A DNA stretch of 64,000 nucleotides from Serinicoccus hydrothermalis. GTDB lineage: Bacteria; Actinomycetota; Actinomycetes; Actinomycetales; Dermatophilaceae. Made by a program: the position numbers and the translations under genes. Within the stretch, counting starts at the first letter, position 1, and each line of letters starts with the position of its first letter. The notes below the pieces were generated by a model. The model was not told the DNA's origin and ran no database searches. It saw nothing but the letters and a program-made list of their open reading frames with translations. Shown in pieces: positions 1 to 9,096 of this stretch. The stretch spans positions 2,542,001 through 2,606,000 of the forward strand of contig NZ_CP014989.1 in NCBI RefSeq assembly GCF_001685415.1. The letters are read 5' to 3'.

Positions 1-984
1 GTCGGGATGTTCTCCTTCGGCAAGGACAAGCAGACCGCGCGCGTGGCCGGCGAGTTCTACGTCAACGCGATCAACGTCATGCGCGGGGCGGAGGGCCTGT
101 CGACGTATGCCCCCATCGACGAGGCGGAGAAGTTCCGGATCGAGTACTGGGCGCTCGAGGAGGCCAAGCTGCAGCGGATGCCGAAGCCCAAGCCGCTGGC
201 CACCAGGGTCGCGCTCGTCACCGGTGGCGCCTCCGGCATCGGCAACGCCACCGCCCAGCGGCTCGCCGCCGAGGGCGCCTGCGTCGTCGTCGCCGACCTC
301 GACCTGGAGAAGGCGCAGGCGGCCGCCGCGGAGATCGGCGGGCCCGACGTCGCCGTGGGCGTGCAGGTCGACGTCTCCGACGCCGCCGCGGTGCAGGCCG
401 CGGTGGACGCGGCCGTGCTGGCCTTCGGCGGGCTCGACCTCGTGGTCAACAACGCCGGGCTCTCGCTGTCGAAGTCGCTGCTGGACACCACGGAGGCGGA
501 CTGGGACCGGCAGCACGACGTCATGGCCAAGGGCTCCTTCCTCGTCTCCCAGGCGGCGGCGCGGGTGCTCATCGACCAGCGGATGGGCGGCGACATCGTC
601 TACATCTCCTCGAAGAACTCGATCTTCGCCGGCCCCAACAACATCGCCTACTCCGCGACCAAGGCCGACCAGGCCCACCAGGTCCGGCTGCTGGCGGCGG
701 AGCTGGGCGCGCACGGGGTCCGCGTCAACGGCATCAACCCCGACGGCGTGGTCGCCGGGTCCGGCATCTTCGCCGGCGGGTGGGGCGCCAACCGGGCCGA
801 GGTCTACGGCGTCGAGGAGAAGGACCTGGGCGCGTTCTACGCCCAGCGCACCATCCTCAAGCAGGAGGTCCTGCCCGAGCACTGCGCGGCAGCGGTCTTC
901 GCGCTCGTCGGCCCCGACCTGCGGCAGACCACCGGGCTGCACGTGCCGGTCGACTCCGGGGTCGCCGCCGCGTTCCTGCGGTGA
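1..984 (+). CDS. Rhamnulose-1-phosphate aldolase/short-chain dehydrogenase, C-terminal part (5' truncated)
   Basis: The frame is open from the first base, so the gene starts before the window. The visible part carries a Rossmann short-chain dehydrogenase: glycine-rich TGGASGIG near residue 73 of the visible protein, NNAG, and the YSATK catalytic Tyr-Lys motif. The stretch before it, including MRGAEGLSTYAP and a Glu-rich helix, resembles the end of the class II aldolase half of bifunctional RhaD/lactaldehyde dehydrogenase proteins. The family cleaves L-rhamnulose-1-phosphate to DHAP and L-lactaldehyde and oxidises the aldehyde. The next gene, rhamnulokinase, starts 5 nt after the stop, which supports the assignment. 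A stand-alone SDR is the alternative; the aldolase half itself cannot be seen. Confidence 0.8.
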   Translation, partial: VGMFSFGKDKQTARVAGEFYVNAINVMRGAEGLSTYAPIDEAEKFRIEYWALEEAKLQRMPKPKPLATRVALVTGGASGIGNATAQRLAAEGACVVVADLDLEKAQAAAAEIGGPDVAVGVQVDVSDAAAVQAAVDAAVLAFGGLDLVVNNAGLSLSKSLLDTTEADWDRQHDVMAKGSFLVSQAAARVLIDQRMGGDIVYISSKNSIFAGPNNIAYSATKADQAHQVRLLAAELGAHGVRVNGINPDGVVAGSGIFAGGWGANRAEVYGVEEKDLGAFYAQRTILKQEVLPEHCAAAVFALVGPDLRQTTGLHVPVDSGVAAAFLR

Positions 985-989
985 GCGGT

Positions 990-2441
990 ATGCCGGAGGA
1001 GACCGGGACCGCCACCGTCGCCGCGGTCGACCTCGGCGCCAGCAGCGGCCGGGTCGTCCTCGCCCGGGTCGGGCCGGGGACGCTGGAGCTCACCGAGACC
1101 GGACGCTTCGACAACGGTCCGGTGCGCCTGCCGAGCGGGCTGCACTGGGACCTGCTCGCGCTTTATGCCGGGGTGCTGGAGGGCCTGCGCGAGGCCGGGC
1201 GGCAGCTGGCCGGGACCGGCGAGGACCTGGCGAGCATCGGCATCGACTCCTGGGCGGTGGACTACGCGCTGCTCGCCGGTGAGCGGGGCGTCGGGCTCAC
1301 CCATCACTACCGCGACGAGCGCCGTGGTGAGGTCGGTCCCGCACGCGTGCACGAGCAGATCTCCCGCGAGGAGCTCTACTCCCGGACCGGGCTGCAGTTC
1401 CTGCCGTTCAACACCGTCTACCAGCTCGCCGCGGAGGACAAGGGCGTGCTCGCGACCGCCGACCGACTGCTCCTCGTCCCCGACCTGCTGGCCTCCTGGC
1501 TGACCGGGGTGCAGGTGACCGAGAGCACCAACGCCTCCACCACCGGGCTGCTCGATCCCCGCACCGGTGCCTGGGACGGCGGGCTGATGGACCGGCTGGC
1601 GCTGCCCCGGACCCTCTTCACCGACCTCGTCGCGCCGGGGGAGCGCATCGGCTCGCTGACCCCCGAGGTGCAGGAGCAGACCGGCCTCGGCGAGGTCCCC
1701 GTCGTCGCCGTCGGGTCGCACGACACGGCCTCGGCGGTCGTCGGCGTGCCCCTGGCCGGTGAGGGAGCGGCATACCTCTCGCTGGGGACGTGGGGACTGG
1801 TGGGGCTGGAGCTGCCCGCGCCCGTGCTCACCGACGCGGCGCGCGAGGCGAACTTCACCAACGAGGGGGGTGTCGACGGCACGACCCGCTTCCTCACCAA
1901 CGTCATGGGCACCTGGATGCTCAGCGAGGCCCAGCGGGTGTGGGAGGAGTCCGGTGAGGCCTCCCAGCTCGCGGATCTCCTGGCCGCCGCCGCGGAGGTG
2001 CCCGTCGGCACCGTGCCGGTGATCGACGTGCAGGACCCGCGCTTCGCCCCGCCGGGCGACATGCCCGCGCGGATCGAGCAGTGGTGCGCCGAGCACGACG
2101 TGACGCCCCCGCAGGGCCGCGGCGCCGTCGTGCGCTGCATCCTCGTCAGCCTCGCCGCGGCCTACGCCCACGCGCTCGAGGACGCCGCCAGGCTCACCGA
2201 CCGGAGCATCTCGACCGTGCACGTCGTCGGCGGGCCGGCCCGCAACGAGCTGCTCTGCCAGGCGATCGCGGACGCCACGGGGTGCGAGGTCGTCGCCGGC
2301 CCGGTCGAGGCCACGGCCATCGGCAACGTGCTGGTGCAGGCCCGGGCCGCGGGGGTCGTGGGGCCGACCTTGTCCGATTTGCGTGCGGTCGTGCGTGAGA
2401 CCCAGGACCTGCGCACCTTCGCGCCTCACGGGCAGGGCTGA
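990..2441 (+). CDS. rhaB: Rhamnulokinase
   Basis: FGGY-family sugar kinase of 483 aa that phosphorylates L-rhamnulose in the cytoplasm. The N-terminal phosphate-binding motif AVDLGASSGRVVLAR, the GIDSWAVDYALL segment and the HYRDERR segment are typical of RhaB. The C-terminal half has the ATP-binding VVGGPARNELLCQAIADATG motif. The ATG at 990 lies 5 nt after the upstream stop; a GTG at 981 overlapping that stop is a possible alternative. No strong Shine-Dalgarno sequence is visible, so coupling to the upstream gene is likely. The start codon sits inside one copy of the GTATGCC word discussed in the findings. Confidence 0.9.
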   Translation: MPEETGTATVAAVDLGASSGRVVLARVGPGTLELTETGRFDNGPVRLPSGLHWDLLALYAGVLEGLREAGRQLAGTGEDLASIGIDSWAVDYALLAGERGVGLTHHYRDERRGEVGPARVHEQISREELYSRTGLQFLPFNTVYQLAAEDKGVLATADRLLLVPDLLASWLTGVQVTESTNASTTGLLDPRTGAWDGGLMDRLALPRTLFTDLVAPGERIGSLTPEVQEQTGLGEVPVVAVGSHDTASAVVGVPLAGEGAAYLSLGTWGLVGLELPAPVLTDAAREANFTNEGGVDGTTRFLTNVMGTWMLSEAQRVWEESGEASQLADLLAAAAEVPVGTVPVIDVQDPRFAPPGDMPARIEQWCAEHDVTPPQGRGAVVRCILVSLAAAYAHALEDAARLTDRSISTVHVVGGPARNELLCQAIADATGCEVVAGPVEATAIGNVLVQARAAGVVGPTLSDLRAVVRETQDLRTFAPHGQG

Positions 2442-2470
2442 CGCCGCCCGCGCCCTGCCGGACCGTCCCT

Positions 2471-2488
2471 GCCCCACCGCTTTGGGGC
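2471..2488. terminator. Short hairpin after rhaB
   Basis: GCCCCA and TGGGGC arms (6 bp) around a 6-nt loop, 30 nt after the rhaB stop. It has no T-run; it may end the rhamnose operon, but this is weak. Confidence 0.35.
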
Positions 2489-2496
2489 TCGAGCTC

Positions 2497-2513
2497 GTCT
2501 GAGATCCGAGACG
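2497..2513 (+). promoter_or_regulatory. Putative hut operator, copy 1 (upstream of hutH)
   Basis: GTCTGAGATCCGAGACG, an imperfect 16-bp inverted repeat. The same site with one change lies at 9026-9042 upstream of the second hut operon. In both places exactly 54 nt separate it from the chosen start codon. A shared repressor or activator of histidine utilisation is inferred; no regulator gene for it is evident in the window. Confidence 0.55.
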
Positions 2514-2567
2514 GTGAGGCCGCCGCAGGGGGTGACGCCGGCGCGGCAGACCGCTCCAATGGTCTCC

Positions 2568-4175
2568 ATGAGCCGTCTCCCCGAGCCTGACCTGCCCCGC
2601 GAGGTCGTCGTCACCGTCGGCCCGATGTCGCACGCCGAGGTCGTCGCCGTCGCCCGGCACGGCGCGCGCGTGAGCATCGCGGACGACGCCGTCGAGGGCA
2701 TCGCCGCGACCCGCCGCATCATCGAGGACCTGGCCGGTGACACCCAGCCGCACTACGGCATCTCGACCGGCTTCGGCGCGCTGGCCAACACCAGCATCCC
2801 CCCGGACAAGCGGGCGCAGCTGCAGCGCAGCCTGGTCCGCAGCCACGCGGCGGGATCCGGCCCGGAGGTCGAGCGCGAGGTCGTGCGTGCGCTCATGCTG
2901 CTGCGCCTGTCGACCCTCGCGACCGGCCGCACCGGGGTGCGGGTCGAGACGGCGCAGGCGTATGCCTCGCTCCTCAACGCCGGCATCACCCCCGTCGTGC
3001 GCGAGCACGGCAGCCTCGGCTGCTCCGGCGACCTCGCGCCGCTGGCCCACTGCGCCCTGGCCGTCATGGGCGAGGGCATGGTCCGGGTCGGCCCGGAGGC
3101 GGGCGCGGACCAGGAGGCCTGGCAGGCGTCCCCGCAGGAGCTCATCCCCGCCGGCGAGGCGCTGGGCCGAGCCGGGATCGCCCCGGTCGAGCTGGCCGAG
3201 AAGGAGGGCCTGGCCCTCATCAACGGCACCGACGGCATGCTCGGCATGCTCGTGCTCGCCCTGCACGACCTCGACACGCTGCTCACCACCGCCGACGTCG
3301 CCGCCGCGATGAGCGTCGAGGGCCTGCTCGGCACCGACGACGTCTTCGCCGCCGACCTGCACGACCTCCGGCCGCACCCCGGCCAGGCGCGCTCGGCGCA
3401 GAACCTGCGAGACCTCATGTCCGACAGCGCGATCCGCGAGTCGCACCGCACCGAGGCGTGCACCCGCGTGCAGGACGCATACTCGCTGCGCTGCTCGCCC
3501 CAGGTCCACGGATCGGCCCGCGACACCTGCGGGTATGCCCGCACCGTCGCCGACCGCGAGCTCGCCGCCGCCGTCGACAACCCGGTCGTGACGCGGGACG
3601 GACGGGTCGAGAGCAACGGCAACTTCCACGGCGCGCCCGTCGCCCACGTGCTCGACTTCCTCGCGATCGTCGCCGCCGACGTGGCGAGCATCAGCGAGCG
3701 GCGCACCGACCGCTTCCTCGACGTCGCCCGCAGCCACGGGCTGCCGCCCTTCCTCGCCGACGACCCCGGGACCGACAGCGGGCACATGATCGCGCAGTAC
3801 ACCCAGGCCGCGCTGGTCAGCGAGCTCAAGCGGCTGGCCGCCCCGGCGAGCGTGGACTCCATACCCTCCTCCGCGATGCAGGAGGACCACGTGAGCATGG
3901 GGTGGGGGGCCGCCCGCAAGCTGCGCCGCGCCGTCGACGGGCTGACCCGCGTCGTCGCGGTCGAGGTGCTCACCGCCGCACGCGCCCTCGACCTGCGCGC
4001 GCCGCTCACCCCGGCCCCCGCGACGGCCGCCGTCGTGGCGCTGCTGCGCGGGTCCGGCGTCGAGGGCCCCGGCCCGGACCGCCACCTCAGCCCCGAGATC
4101 GAGACCGTCGTCGACCTCGTCGCGGACGGCCGCGTCCGGGACGCCGCCGAGAGGGTCACGGGCCTGCTCCACTGA
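2568..4175 (+). CDS. hutH: Histidine ammonia-lyase
   Basis: Converts L-histidine to trans-urocanate and ammonia, the first step of histidine degradation. The protein of 535 aa has the MIO-forming segment [14 protein letters not shown], with Cys-Ser-Gly where many homologues have Ala-Ser-Gly; I recall Cys at this position in Streptomyces enzymes as well. Other family blocks are [12 protein letters not shown] near the N-terminus, [14 protein letters not shown] and DNPVV. I chose ATG 2568 because it makes the distance to the putative operator identical to that in the second hut operon; ATG 2559 and GTG 2514 are in-frame alternatives. hutU follows 85 nt downstream. Confidence 0.93.
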   Translation: MSRLPEPDLPREVVVTVGPMSHAEVVAVARHGARVSIADDAVEGIAATRRIIEDLAGDTQPHYGISTGFGALANTSIPPDKRAQLQRSLVRSHAAGSGPEVEREVVRALMLLRLSTLATGRTGVRVETAQAYASLLNAGITPVVREHGSLGCSGDLAPLAHCALAVMGEGMVRVGPEAGADQEAWQASPQELIPAGEALGRAGIAPVELAEKEGLALINGTDGMLGMLVLALHDLDTLLTTADVAAAMSVEGLLGTDDVFAADLHDLRPHPGQARSAQNLRDLMSDSAIRESHRTEACTRVQDAYSLRCSPQVHGSARDTCGYARTVADRELAAAVDNPVVTRDGRVESNGNFHGAPVAHVLDFLAIVAADVASISERRTDRFLDVARSHGLPPFLADDPGTDSGHMIAQYTQAALVSELKRLAAPASVDSIPSSAMQEDHVSMGWGAARKLRRAVDGLTRVVAVEVLTAARALDLRAPLTPAPATAAVVALLRGSGVEGPGPDRHLSPEIETVVDLVADGRVRDAAERVTGLLH

Positions 4176-4211
4176 CGACCGGACATACCGGACGTCCGGT
4201 ATGTCCGGTCG
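4176..4211. repeat. 36-nt perfect palindrome between hutH and hutU
   Basis: A perfect, loop-free palindrome centred on GACGTC (4191-4196), starting CGACCGGACATACC and ending with its complement. It begins right after the hutH stop. It shares the GACCGGACA core with the intragenic repeats at 11070, 47944, 48155 and 61044. It could act as an operator, an attenuating hairpin, or an inserted palindromic element. Confidence 0.6.
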
Positions 4212-4260
4212 GAGAACGACCGACAGACACACACGCAAGAACGAGTCGAAGGAGACCACC

Positions 4261-5919
4261 ATGGAAGGCGCCCGCCCCGTGCGCGCACCGCGCGGCACGA
4301 AGCTCACCGCCCGCTCCTGGGCCACCGAGGCCCCGATGCGGATGCTCATGAACAACCTCGACCCCGAGGTCGCCGAGCGCCCGGACGACCTGGTGGTCTA
4401 CGGCGGCACGGGCCGCGCCGCACGCGACTGGCGCAGCTTCGACGCCATGGTCCGCACCCTCACCGACCTGCGCGAGGACGAGACCATGCTGGTCCAGTCC
4501 GGCCGCCCGGTGGGCGTCATGCAGACCCACGAGTGGGCGCCCCGCGTGCTCATCGCCAACTCCAACCTCGTCGGCGACTGGGCGACCTGGCCCGAGTTCC
4601 GGCGGCTCGAGCAGCTCGGCCTGACGATGTACGGCCAGATGACCGCCGGGTCCTGGATCTACATCGGCACCCAGGGCATCCTGCAGGGCACCTACGAGAC
4701 CTTCGCCGCGGTCGCCGCCAAGAAGTTCGACGGCAGCCTGGCCGGCACCCTCACCCTCACCGGCGGCTGCGGCGGCATGGGCGGTGCCCAGCCGCTCGCG
4801 GTCACCCTCAACGGCGGGGTATGCCTGGTCGTCGACGTCGACGAGGCGCGCCTGCGTCGGCGGGTCAAGAGCCGCTACCTGGACGAGGTCGCCGACTCCC
4901 TCGACGCGGGCGTGGAGCGCGCGCTGGCGGCCAAGGGGGCGCGCGAGGCCGTCTCGATCGGCGTCGTGGGCAACGCCGCCGAGGTCTTCCCCGAGCTGCT
5001 GCGCCGCGGCGTCGACATCGACATCGTCACCGACCAGACCTCCGCGCACGACCCGCTGTCCTACCTGCCGACGGGGATCGACCTCGCCGACTGGCACGAC
5101 TACGCGGACAAGAAGCCGGAGGAGTTCACCGACCGGGCGCAGGAGTCGATGGCCCGGCACGTCGAGGCGATGGTCGGCTTCATGGACGCCGGGGCCGAGG
5201 TCTTCGACTACGGCAACAGCATCCGCGACGAGGCCCGCCAGGGCGGCTACGACCGGGCCTTCGAGTTCCCCGGGTTCGTCCCGGCATACATCCGGCCGCT
5301 GTTCTGCGAGGGCAAGGGGCCCTTCCGCTGGGCCGCGCTCTCGGGCGACGAGAAGGACATCGCCGCCACCGACCAGGCCGTCCTCGACCTCTTCCCCGAC
5401 AACGAGCACCTGCACACGTGGATCCGGGGCGCGCAGGAGAAGGTCTCCTTCGAGGGGCTGCCGGCGCGGATCTGCTGGCTCGGCTACGGCGAGCGCGACA
5501 AGGCCGGGGTGCGCTTCAACGACATGGTGGCCTCCGGCGAGGTCAGCGCCCCGATCGTCATCGGCCGCGACCACCTCGACTGCGGCTCGGTCGCCAGCCC
5601 CTACCGGGAGACCGAGGCCATGGCGGACGGGTCGGACGCGATCGCCGACTGGCCGCTGCTCAACGCGATGGTCAACACCGCGTCCGGGGCGTCCTGGGTG
5701 TCGCTGCACCACGGCGGCGGCGTCGGCATCGGCCGGTCGCTGCACGCCGGCCAGGTCAGCGTCGCCGACGGCACCGACCTGGCCCGCCAGAAGCTCGAGC
5801 GGGTCCTCACCAACGATCCGGGCATGGGCGTCATCCGGCACGTCGACGCCGGCTACGACCGCGCCGACGAGGTCGCCGCCGAGCGCGGCGTCCGGGTCCC
5901 GATGCGCGAGGGCGACTGA
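4261..5919 (+). CDS. hutU: Urocanate hydratase
   Basis: Second step of histidine degradation: urocanate plus water to 4-imidazolone-5-propionate, using tightly bound NAD+ as electrophile. At 552 aa it has the expected length. Diagnostic blocks are [13 protein letters not shown], the [16 protein letters not shown] glycine-rich NAD region, [14 protein letters not shown], the [16 protein letters not shown] segment, and [16 protein letters not shown], which holds the conserved cysteine region. The start is fixed by a good ribosome-binding site (GAAGGAGA about 8 nt upstream of ATG 4261). It lies in the same direction as hutH and is probably cotranscribed, unless the palindrome at 4176 separates them. 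Confidence 0.95.
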   Translation: MEGARPVRAPRGTKLTARSWATEAPMRMLMNNLDPEVAERPDDLVVYGGTGRAARDWRSFDAMVRTLTDLREDETMLVQSGRPVGVMQTHEWAPRVLIANSNLVGDWATWPEFRRLEQLGLTMYGQMTAGSWIYIGTQGILQGTYETFAAVAAKKFDGSLAGTLTLTGGCGGMGGAQPLAVTLNGGVCLVVDVDEARLRRRVKSRYLDEVADSLDAGVERALAAKGAREAVSIGVVGNAAEVFPELLRRGVDIDIVTDQTSAHDPLSYLPTGIDLADWHDYADKKPEEFTDRAQESMARHVEAMVGFMDAGAEVFDYGNSIRDEARQGGYDRAFEFPGFVPAYIRPLFCEGKGPFRWAALSGDEKDIAATDQAVLDLFPDNEHLHTWIRGAQEKVSFEGLPARICWLGYGERDKAGVRFNDMVASGEVSAPIVIGRDHLDCGSVASPYRETEAMADGSDAIADWPLLNAMVNTASGASWVSLHHGGGVGIGRSLHAGQVSVADGTDLARQKLERVLTNDPGMGVIRHVDAGYDRADEVAAERGVRVPMREGD

Positions 5920-5926
5920 GTGCATA

Positions 5927-5984
5927 CCCGAATTCGACCTCTCGAAACGTCGCCATGGCGAGCAAAGCAGTAGTCGAAAACGGG
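5927..5984. repeat. 58-bp palindromic intergenic repeat, copy A
   Basis: Symmetric about 5955/5956: central perfect palindrome TCGCCATGGCGA (5950-5961) and outer arms CCCGAATTCGAC / GTCGAAAACGGG, which pair except for two positions. Related copies lie at 44154-44211 and 44227-44284. It starts 7 nt after hutU and ends 28 nt before the transporter gene. It is markedly more AT-rich than its surroundings. Confidence 0.8.
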
Positions 5985-6012
5985 CAGAGACACATCCGGC
6001 AGAGAGAGGACC

Positions 6013-7344
6013 ATGAGTGACATGAGCGCCCAGACCCGTTCCGAGGAGGTCCCGGACACCGCCGCCCCGATGTGGAAGTTCTTCGTCCTGTCGGCGATCG
6101 GCGTCTTCATGTTCTTCGTGCCGATCACGATCGGGGAGCGGAGCACCATCCCGCTGGACCACATCGTGTCGTGGCTGCGCGAGGCGATCCCCGGCGTCCT
6201 GCCCTGGTATGCCCTCGCGCTCATCCTCGCGGGCGCGATCTACCCCTGGGTCACCGGGTCGTGGCGGCGGAGCACCACCGACGCCGTCTTCGCCGTGGCC
6301 CGCGTCATCGGGCTGGTCGTCGGGGTGATGCTCGTCCTCGGCGTCGGCCCGGACTGGCTCTTCGCCGACGACATCGGCCCGTTCCTGCTCAACGCGCTGG
6401 TCATCCCGGTGGGGCTGCTCGTCCCGATCGGTGCGGTCTTCCTGGCGCTGCTCGTGGGCTACGGGCTCATGGAGTTCATCGGCGTCCTCGCCCGCCCGCT
6501 CATGCGCCCGGTCTTCCGCACGCCGGGCCGCTCGGCGATCGACGCGGTCGCCAGCTTCGTCGGCTCCTACTCCCTGGCCCTGCTCATCACCAACCGGGTC
6601 TACCTCGACGGGAAGTACACGCGTCGCGAGGCCATGGTCATCGCGACCGGCTTCTCCACCGTGTCGGCGACCTTCATGATCGTCGTCGCGAGCGCGCTGG
6701 ACCTCATGCAGCACTGGAGCCTCTACTTCTGGTCCACCCTGCTCATCACCTTCGCCGTCACCGCGATCACCGTGTGGATCCCGCCGCTGTCGCGGGTGCC
6801 GGACGAGACCGTCCCCGGCGTCGAGCACCAGCCGGAGCATCCCGTCGAGGGCGGCCGGTTCGCCACCGCGTGGCGGGAGGCCCGGCATACCGTCGCCGCG
6901 GACCCCGGCCTGCTGCGGACGGTCTGGTCCACCTTCCTCGACGGGCTCAAGATGGCCATGGCGATCCTGCCGAGCATCCTGTCGATCGGGCTGCTGGGCC
7001 TGGTGCTGGCGGAGTTCACGCCGGTCTTCGACTGGCTCGGCTACGTTTTCTACCCCATCACCTGGGCGCTGCAGATCCCCGAGCCGCTGCTCGTCGCCAA
7101 GGCCGCGGCGCTCGGCGTCTCGGAGATGTTCCTGCCGGCCGCGCTCGTCGCGGAGTCTGCGATGTCGGTGAAGTACGTCGTCGCCGTGGTCAGCGTCAGC
7201 CAGATCATCTTCTTCTCGGCGATGGTGCCCTCCCTCGTGGGCACGCAGATCCCGGTGTCGATCCCGCGGCTGCTCGTCATCTGGTTCGAGCGGGTATGCC
7301 TGAGCCTGGTCCTCGCGATCCCCGTGGGGCTGCTGCTGTTCTGA
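6013..7344 (+). CDS. YjiH-family membrane protein (nucleoside-recognition/Gate domain), putative hut-linked transporter
   Basis: A 443-aa integral membrane protein with about ten hydrophobic segments. The N-terminal part (WKFFVLSAIGVFMFFVPITIG) matches the YjiH family, and two Gate-type repeats follow (around residues 150-240 and 320-443). Its position directly after hutU, in the same direction, suggests uptake of histidine or urocanate, or export of a by-product; the substrate is inference. The start ATG 6013 follows AGAGAGGA at a suitable spacing; a second ATG is three codons later. The upstream gap contains the palindromic repeat of copy A. Confidence 0.75.
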   Translation: MSDMSAQTRSEEVPDTAAPMWKFFVLSAIGVFMFFVPITIGERSTIPLDHIVSWLREAIPGVLPWYALALILAGAIYPWVTGSWRRSTTDAVFAVARVIGLVVGVMLVLGVGPDWLFADDIGPFLLNALVIPVGLLVPIGAVFLALLVGYGLMEFIGVLARPLMRPVFRTPGRSAIDAVASFVGSYSLALLITNRVYLDGKYTRREAMVIATGFSTVSATFMIVVASALDLMQHWSLYFWSTLLITFAVTAITVWIPPLSRVPDETVPGVEHQPEHPVEGGRFATAWREARHTVAADPGLLRTVWSTFLDGLKMAMAILPSILSIGLLGLVLAEFTPVFDWLGYVFYPITWALQIPEPLLVAKAAALGVSEMFLPAALVAESAMSVKYVVAVVSVSQIIFFSAMVPSLVGTQIPVSIPRLLVIWFERVCLSLVLAIPVGLLLF

Positions 7345-7368
7345 GGCGCGGCCGGCGTGGGCCGTGGG

Positions 7369-7374
7369 TACGTT
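7369..7374 (+). promoter_or_regulatory. -10 box of leaderless promoter
   Basis: TACGTT, 6 nt before ATG 7381; this spacing places the transcription start at or next to the start codon. Confidence 0.5.
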
Positions 7375-7380
7375 CGCAGC

Positions 7381-7803
7381 ATGGGCAACGTCGCAGTGCA
7401 GCGCCTCGGCGCCGAGGAGTTCATCTCGTTCACGACCTTCCGCCGCACCGGTGAGCCGGTGCCGACCCCGGTCTGGGTGGTGCCGCTGCGCGACGGTGAG
7501 CGGATCGGCTTCTACACGACCATGGGCACCGGCAAGACCAAGCGGCTGCGGCATACCTCGCGGGTCACGGTGCAGCCCTGCGAGCGGCGAGGCACCCCCA
7601 AGCCCGGCACCGAGCCGGTCGAGGGGACCGCCGAGATGGTGCAGGGCGGGGCCGACTTCGACGAGGTCAGGGCCGCGGTGCGCGCGAAGTACGGCTGGCA
7701 GACGCGGGTCTTCCGCCTGGTCGGCAAGCTCACCCAGCGCGGCAAGGGGCTGACCTACGGCGACACGGTCGTGCTCGTCACCCCGGGGGTCCTGCCCGGC
7801 TGA
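7381..7803 (+). CDS. PPOX-class F420/flavin-dependent oxidoreductase-like protein
   Basis: A small split-barrel protein of 140 aa in the pyridoxamine-5'-phosphate-oxidase-like group. The family-like pattern is seen in ISFTTFRRTGEPVPTPVWVV, the strand GERIGFYTTMGTGKTKRLRHTSRVTVQPC with its basic cofactor-binding turn, and the following FEGTAE-like strand (VEGTAEMV). Members of this actinobacterial branch often bind F420 and reduce or retain small molecules, but the substrate is unknown here. The ATG at 7381 is preferred over in-frame starts further upstream because a TANNNT -10 box lies 6 nt before it, so the message would be leaderless. Confidence 0.75.
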   Translation: MGNVAVQRLGAEEFISFTTFRRTGEPVPTPVWVVPLRDGERIGFYTTMGTGKTKRLRHTSRVTVQPCERRGTPKPGTEPVEGTAEMVQGGADFDEVRAAVRAKYGWQTRVFRLVGKLTQRGKGLTYGDTVVLVTPGVLPG

Positions 7804-7872
7804 CCTGTGGACGACGCCGGTGTGGGTCGGCCCGGACCGGCATGCTGGACGTCATGACGCGGGAGGGGCACG

Positions 7873-8424
7873 ATGGAGAGCATGAGCATGACCGAGGTCG
7901 GCATCTACACGGTCGAGGACCTGTATGCCTACCGCGAGCAGCGGGACGACATGACGATCCAGCTCATCGAGGGTGAGCTGGTCGTGTCGCCCGGACCCAG
8001 CATCATCCACCAGGCGGTGAGCGGGGAGCTCTTCGCCCTCCTGCGGGCCGCCTGCCCGCCTCACCTGCGCGTGCTCACCGCACCGCTGGACCTGAGGGCA
8101 GGGGAGCGCAGCATGATCCAGCCCGACCTCATGGTCATCCCGCGCGAGATCCGCGAGGGCGGTCAGGTCGAGGTGCCGCCGGTGCTGGCGGTCGAGATCC
8201 TCTCGCCGTCCAGCCGTCGGGCCGATCTCGTCGCCAAGCCGGACGTGCTCGCCCGGTTCGGGTGCCGGCACTACTGGGTCGTGGACCCGGAGGCGCCGGG
8301 GATACGCGTCTACCGTCTCGTGGGTGGCGCCTACGAGTCGGGCGAGGTCGTCATGGGAGCGGCGACCTTCGAGGTGCGCGAGCCGTTCGAGGTGTCCTTC
8401 CGGCTCTCCGACCTCACCCGGTGA
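7873..8424 (+). CDS. Uma2-family (DUF820) putative restriction-endonuclease-fold protein
   Basis: A 183-aa protein of the Uma2 family. It has IQLIEGELVVSPGPSIIHQ near the N-terminus, IQPDLMVIPRE and PPVLAVEILSPSSRRADLVAKPDVLARFGCRHYWVVDP; the last keeps the PD-(D/E)XK-like core seen across the family (D in QPDL, E in VEIL, K in the following helix). The biological function of Uma2 proteins is not settled. A GGGAGGGG ribosome-binding site precedes ATG 7873. The 3' end overlaps the convergent deacylase gene by 11 nt. Confidence 0.8.
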   Translation: MESMSMTEVGIYTVEDLYAYREQRDDMTIQLIEGELVVSPGPSIIHQAVSGELFALLRAACPPHLRVLTAPLDLRAGERSMIQPDLMVIPREIREGGQVEVPPVLAVEILSPSSRRADLVAKPDVLARFGCRHYWVVDPEAPGIRVYRLVGGAYESGEVVMGAATFEVREPFEVSFRLSDLTR

Positions 8425-8881
8425 CGTCGGCGACCCGGGCGTCGAGCGCGGCCAGGGCCGCCTCGGCGTCGACGGTCACCGCGACGCCGTGCGCGCCGGC
8501 CCCGAGCGAGATCCGGCGGCCCGGCTCGCCGGTCAGGCTCTCGTCGGCGACGACCGGCCACGCGGTCGTCGAGCCGAAGGGCGTGATCGTGCCGCGCTCG
8601 TAGCCGGTCGCCTCCTTGGCCGTGGCGGCGTCCGGCATCGAGAGCCGGCTGACGCCGAGCAGCGCTCGGAGCTTGGGCCAGGCGATCTCCCGGTCACCCG
8701 GCACGAGCACGAAGAGGTGGTCACCGTCGCCGCGCCGCACCACCATCGTCTTGACGATGTCCCGCGGCTGCACCCCGCGCACCCGGGCCGCCTCCTCGAG
8801 GCTGCCGACGCGCCCGTGGCGGGTGACGGCATAGGCCAGCCCGGCCGCCTCGACCGCCGCCAGCGCGCGTTCCTCGCTCAT
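8414..8881 (-). CDS. YbaK/EbsC-family aminoacyl-tRNA deacylase
   Basis: Single-domain trans-editing protein of 155 aa, expected to hydrolyse misacylated tRNA (for example Cys- or Ala-tRNAPro) in the cytoplasm. Family features are VKTMVVRRGDGDHLFVLVPGDREIAWPKLRALLG with the catalytic Lys in the VKTM block, the helix with SRLSMPDAATAKEATGYERGTITPFG, and the closing SLGAGAHGVAVTV strand. I chose the ATG at 8881 because a TACCCT -10 box lies 6 nt upstream, giving a leaderless message; the frame stays open further upstream. It converges on the Uma2 gene. Confidence 0.85.
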   Translation of the reverse strand: MSEERALAAVEAAGLAYAVTRHGRVGSLEEAARVRGVQPRDIVKTMVVRRGDGDHLFVLVPGDREIAWPKLRALLGVSRLSMPDAATAKEATGYERGTITPFGSTTAWPVVADESLTGEPGRRISLGAGAHGVAVTVDAEAALAALDARVADVTG

Positions 8882-8887
8882 GGGACG

Positions 8888-8893
8888 AGGGTA
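8888..8893 (-). promoter_or_regulatory. -10 box of leaderless promoter
   Basis: TACCCT on the minus strand, 6 nt before the ATG at 8881. It overlaps a copy of the GTATGCC word. The rest of 8894-9025 holds C/G-rich imperfect hairpins and no gene that I can support. Confidence 0.5.
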
Positions 8894-9025
8894 TGCCCCA
8901 CGCATCTTGGCCTCCCCCGCACTTCGTCCCACGGCCCCCGCCCTGCAGCGTGGGGGAGGTGAGCGAAGCGTGGGGCTGTCGTGGGGGCGCGGGGCCGCGG
9001 AGGAAGGGGGGCGGCGAGGTGGCTG

Positions 9026-9042
9026 GTCTGGGATCCGAGACG
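9026..9042 (+). promoter_or_regulatory. Putative hut operator, copy 2 (upstream of M20-hutF-hutI)
   Basis: GTCTGGGATCCGAGACG; 7 of 8 positions of the 16-bp inverted repeat pair. It differs by one base from the site at 2497-2513 and has the same 54-nt distance to its start codon. Confidence 0.55.
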
Positions 9043-9084
9043 CCTAGGACGCCTGCGGCCTGTCCGCGACGCCGGACCCCGCCC

Positions 9085-9090
9085 TAGGGT
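9085..9090 (+). promoter_or_regulatory. -10 box of leaderless promoter
   Basis: TAGGGT, 6 nt before GTG 9097; the putative operator lies 42 nt further upstream. Confidence 0.6.
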
Positions 9091-9096
9091 CGGGGC

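Noticed and set aside
837-4355. 1,172-codon open frame on the minus strand opposite rhaB and hutH
   Set aside because: It lies antisense to genes with clear motifs; its translation is low-complexity Arg/Gly/Asp-rich, as expected for the shadow frame of GC-biased third positions.
4156-7554. 1,132-codon open frame on the minus strand opposite hutU and the transporter
   Set aside because: Same shadow effect; no domain-like pattern, and hutU and the membrane protein on the plus strand are convincing.
8893-9087. 64-codon ORF starting MPHASW in the gap before the second hut operon
   Set aside because: Pro/Arg/Gly-rich with no ribosome-binding site; the region holds GC-rich hairpins and the hut operator, so it is treated as intergenic.
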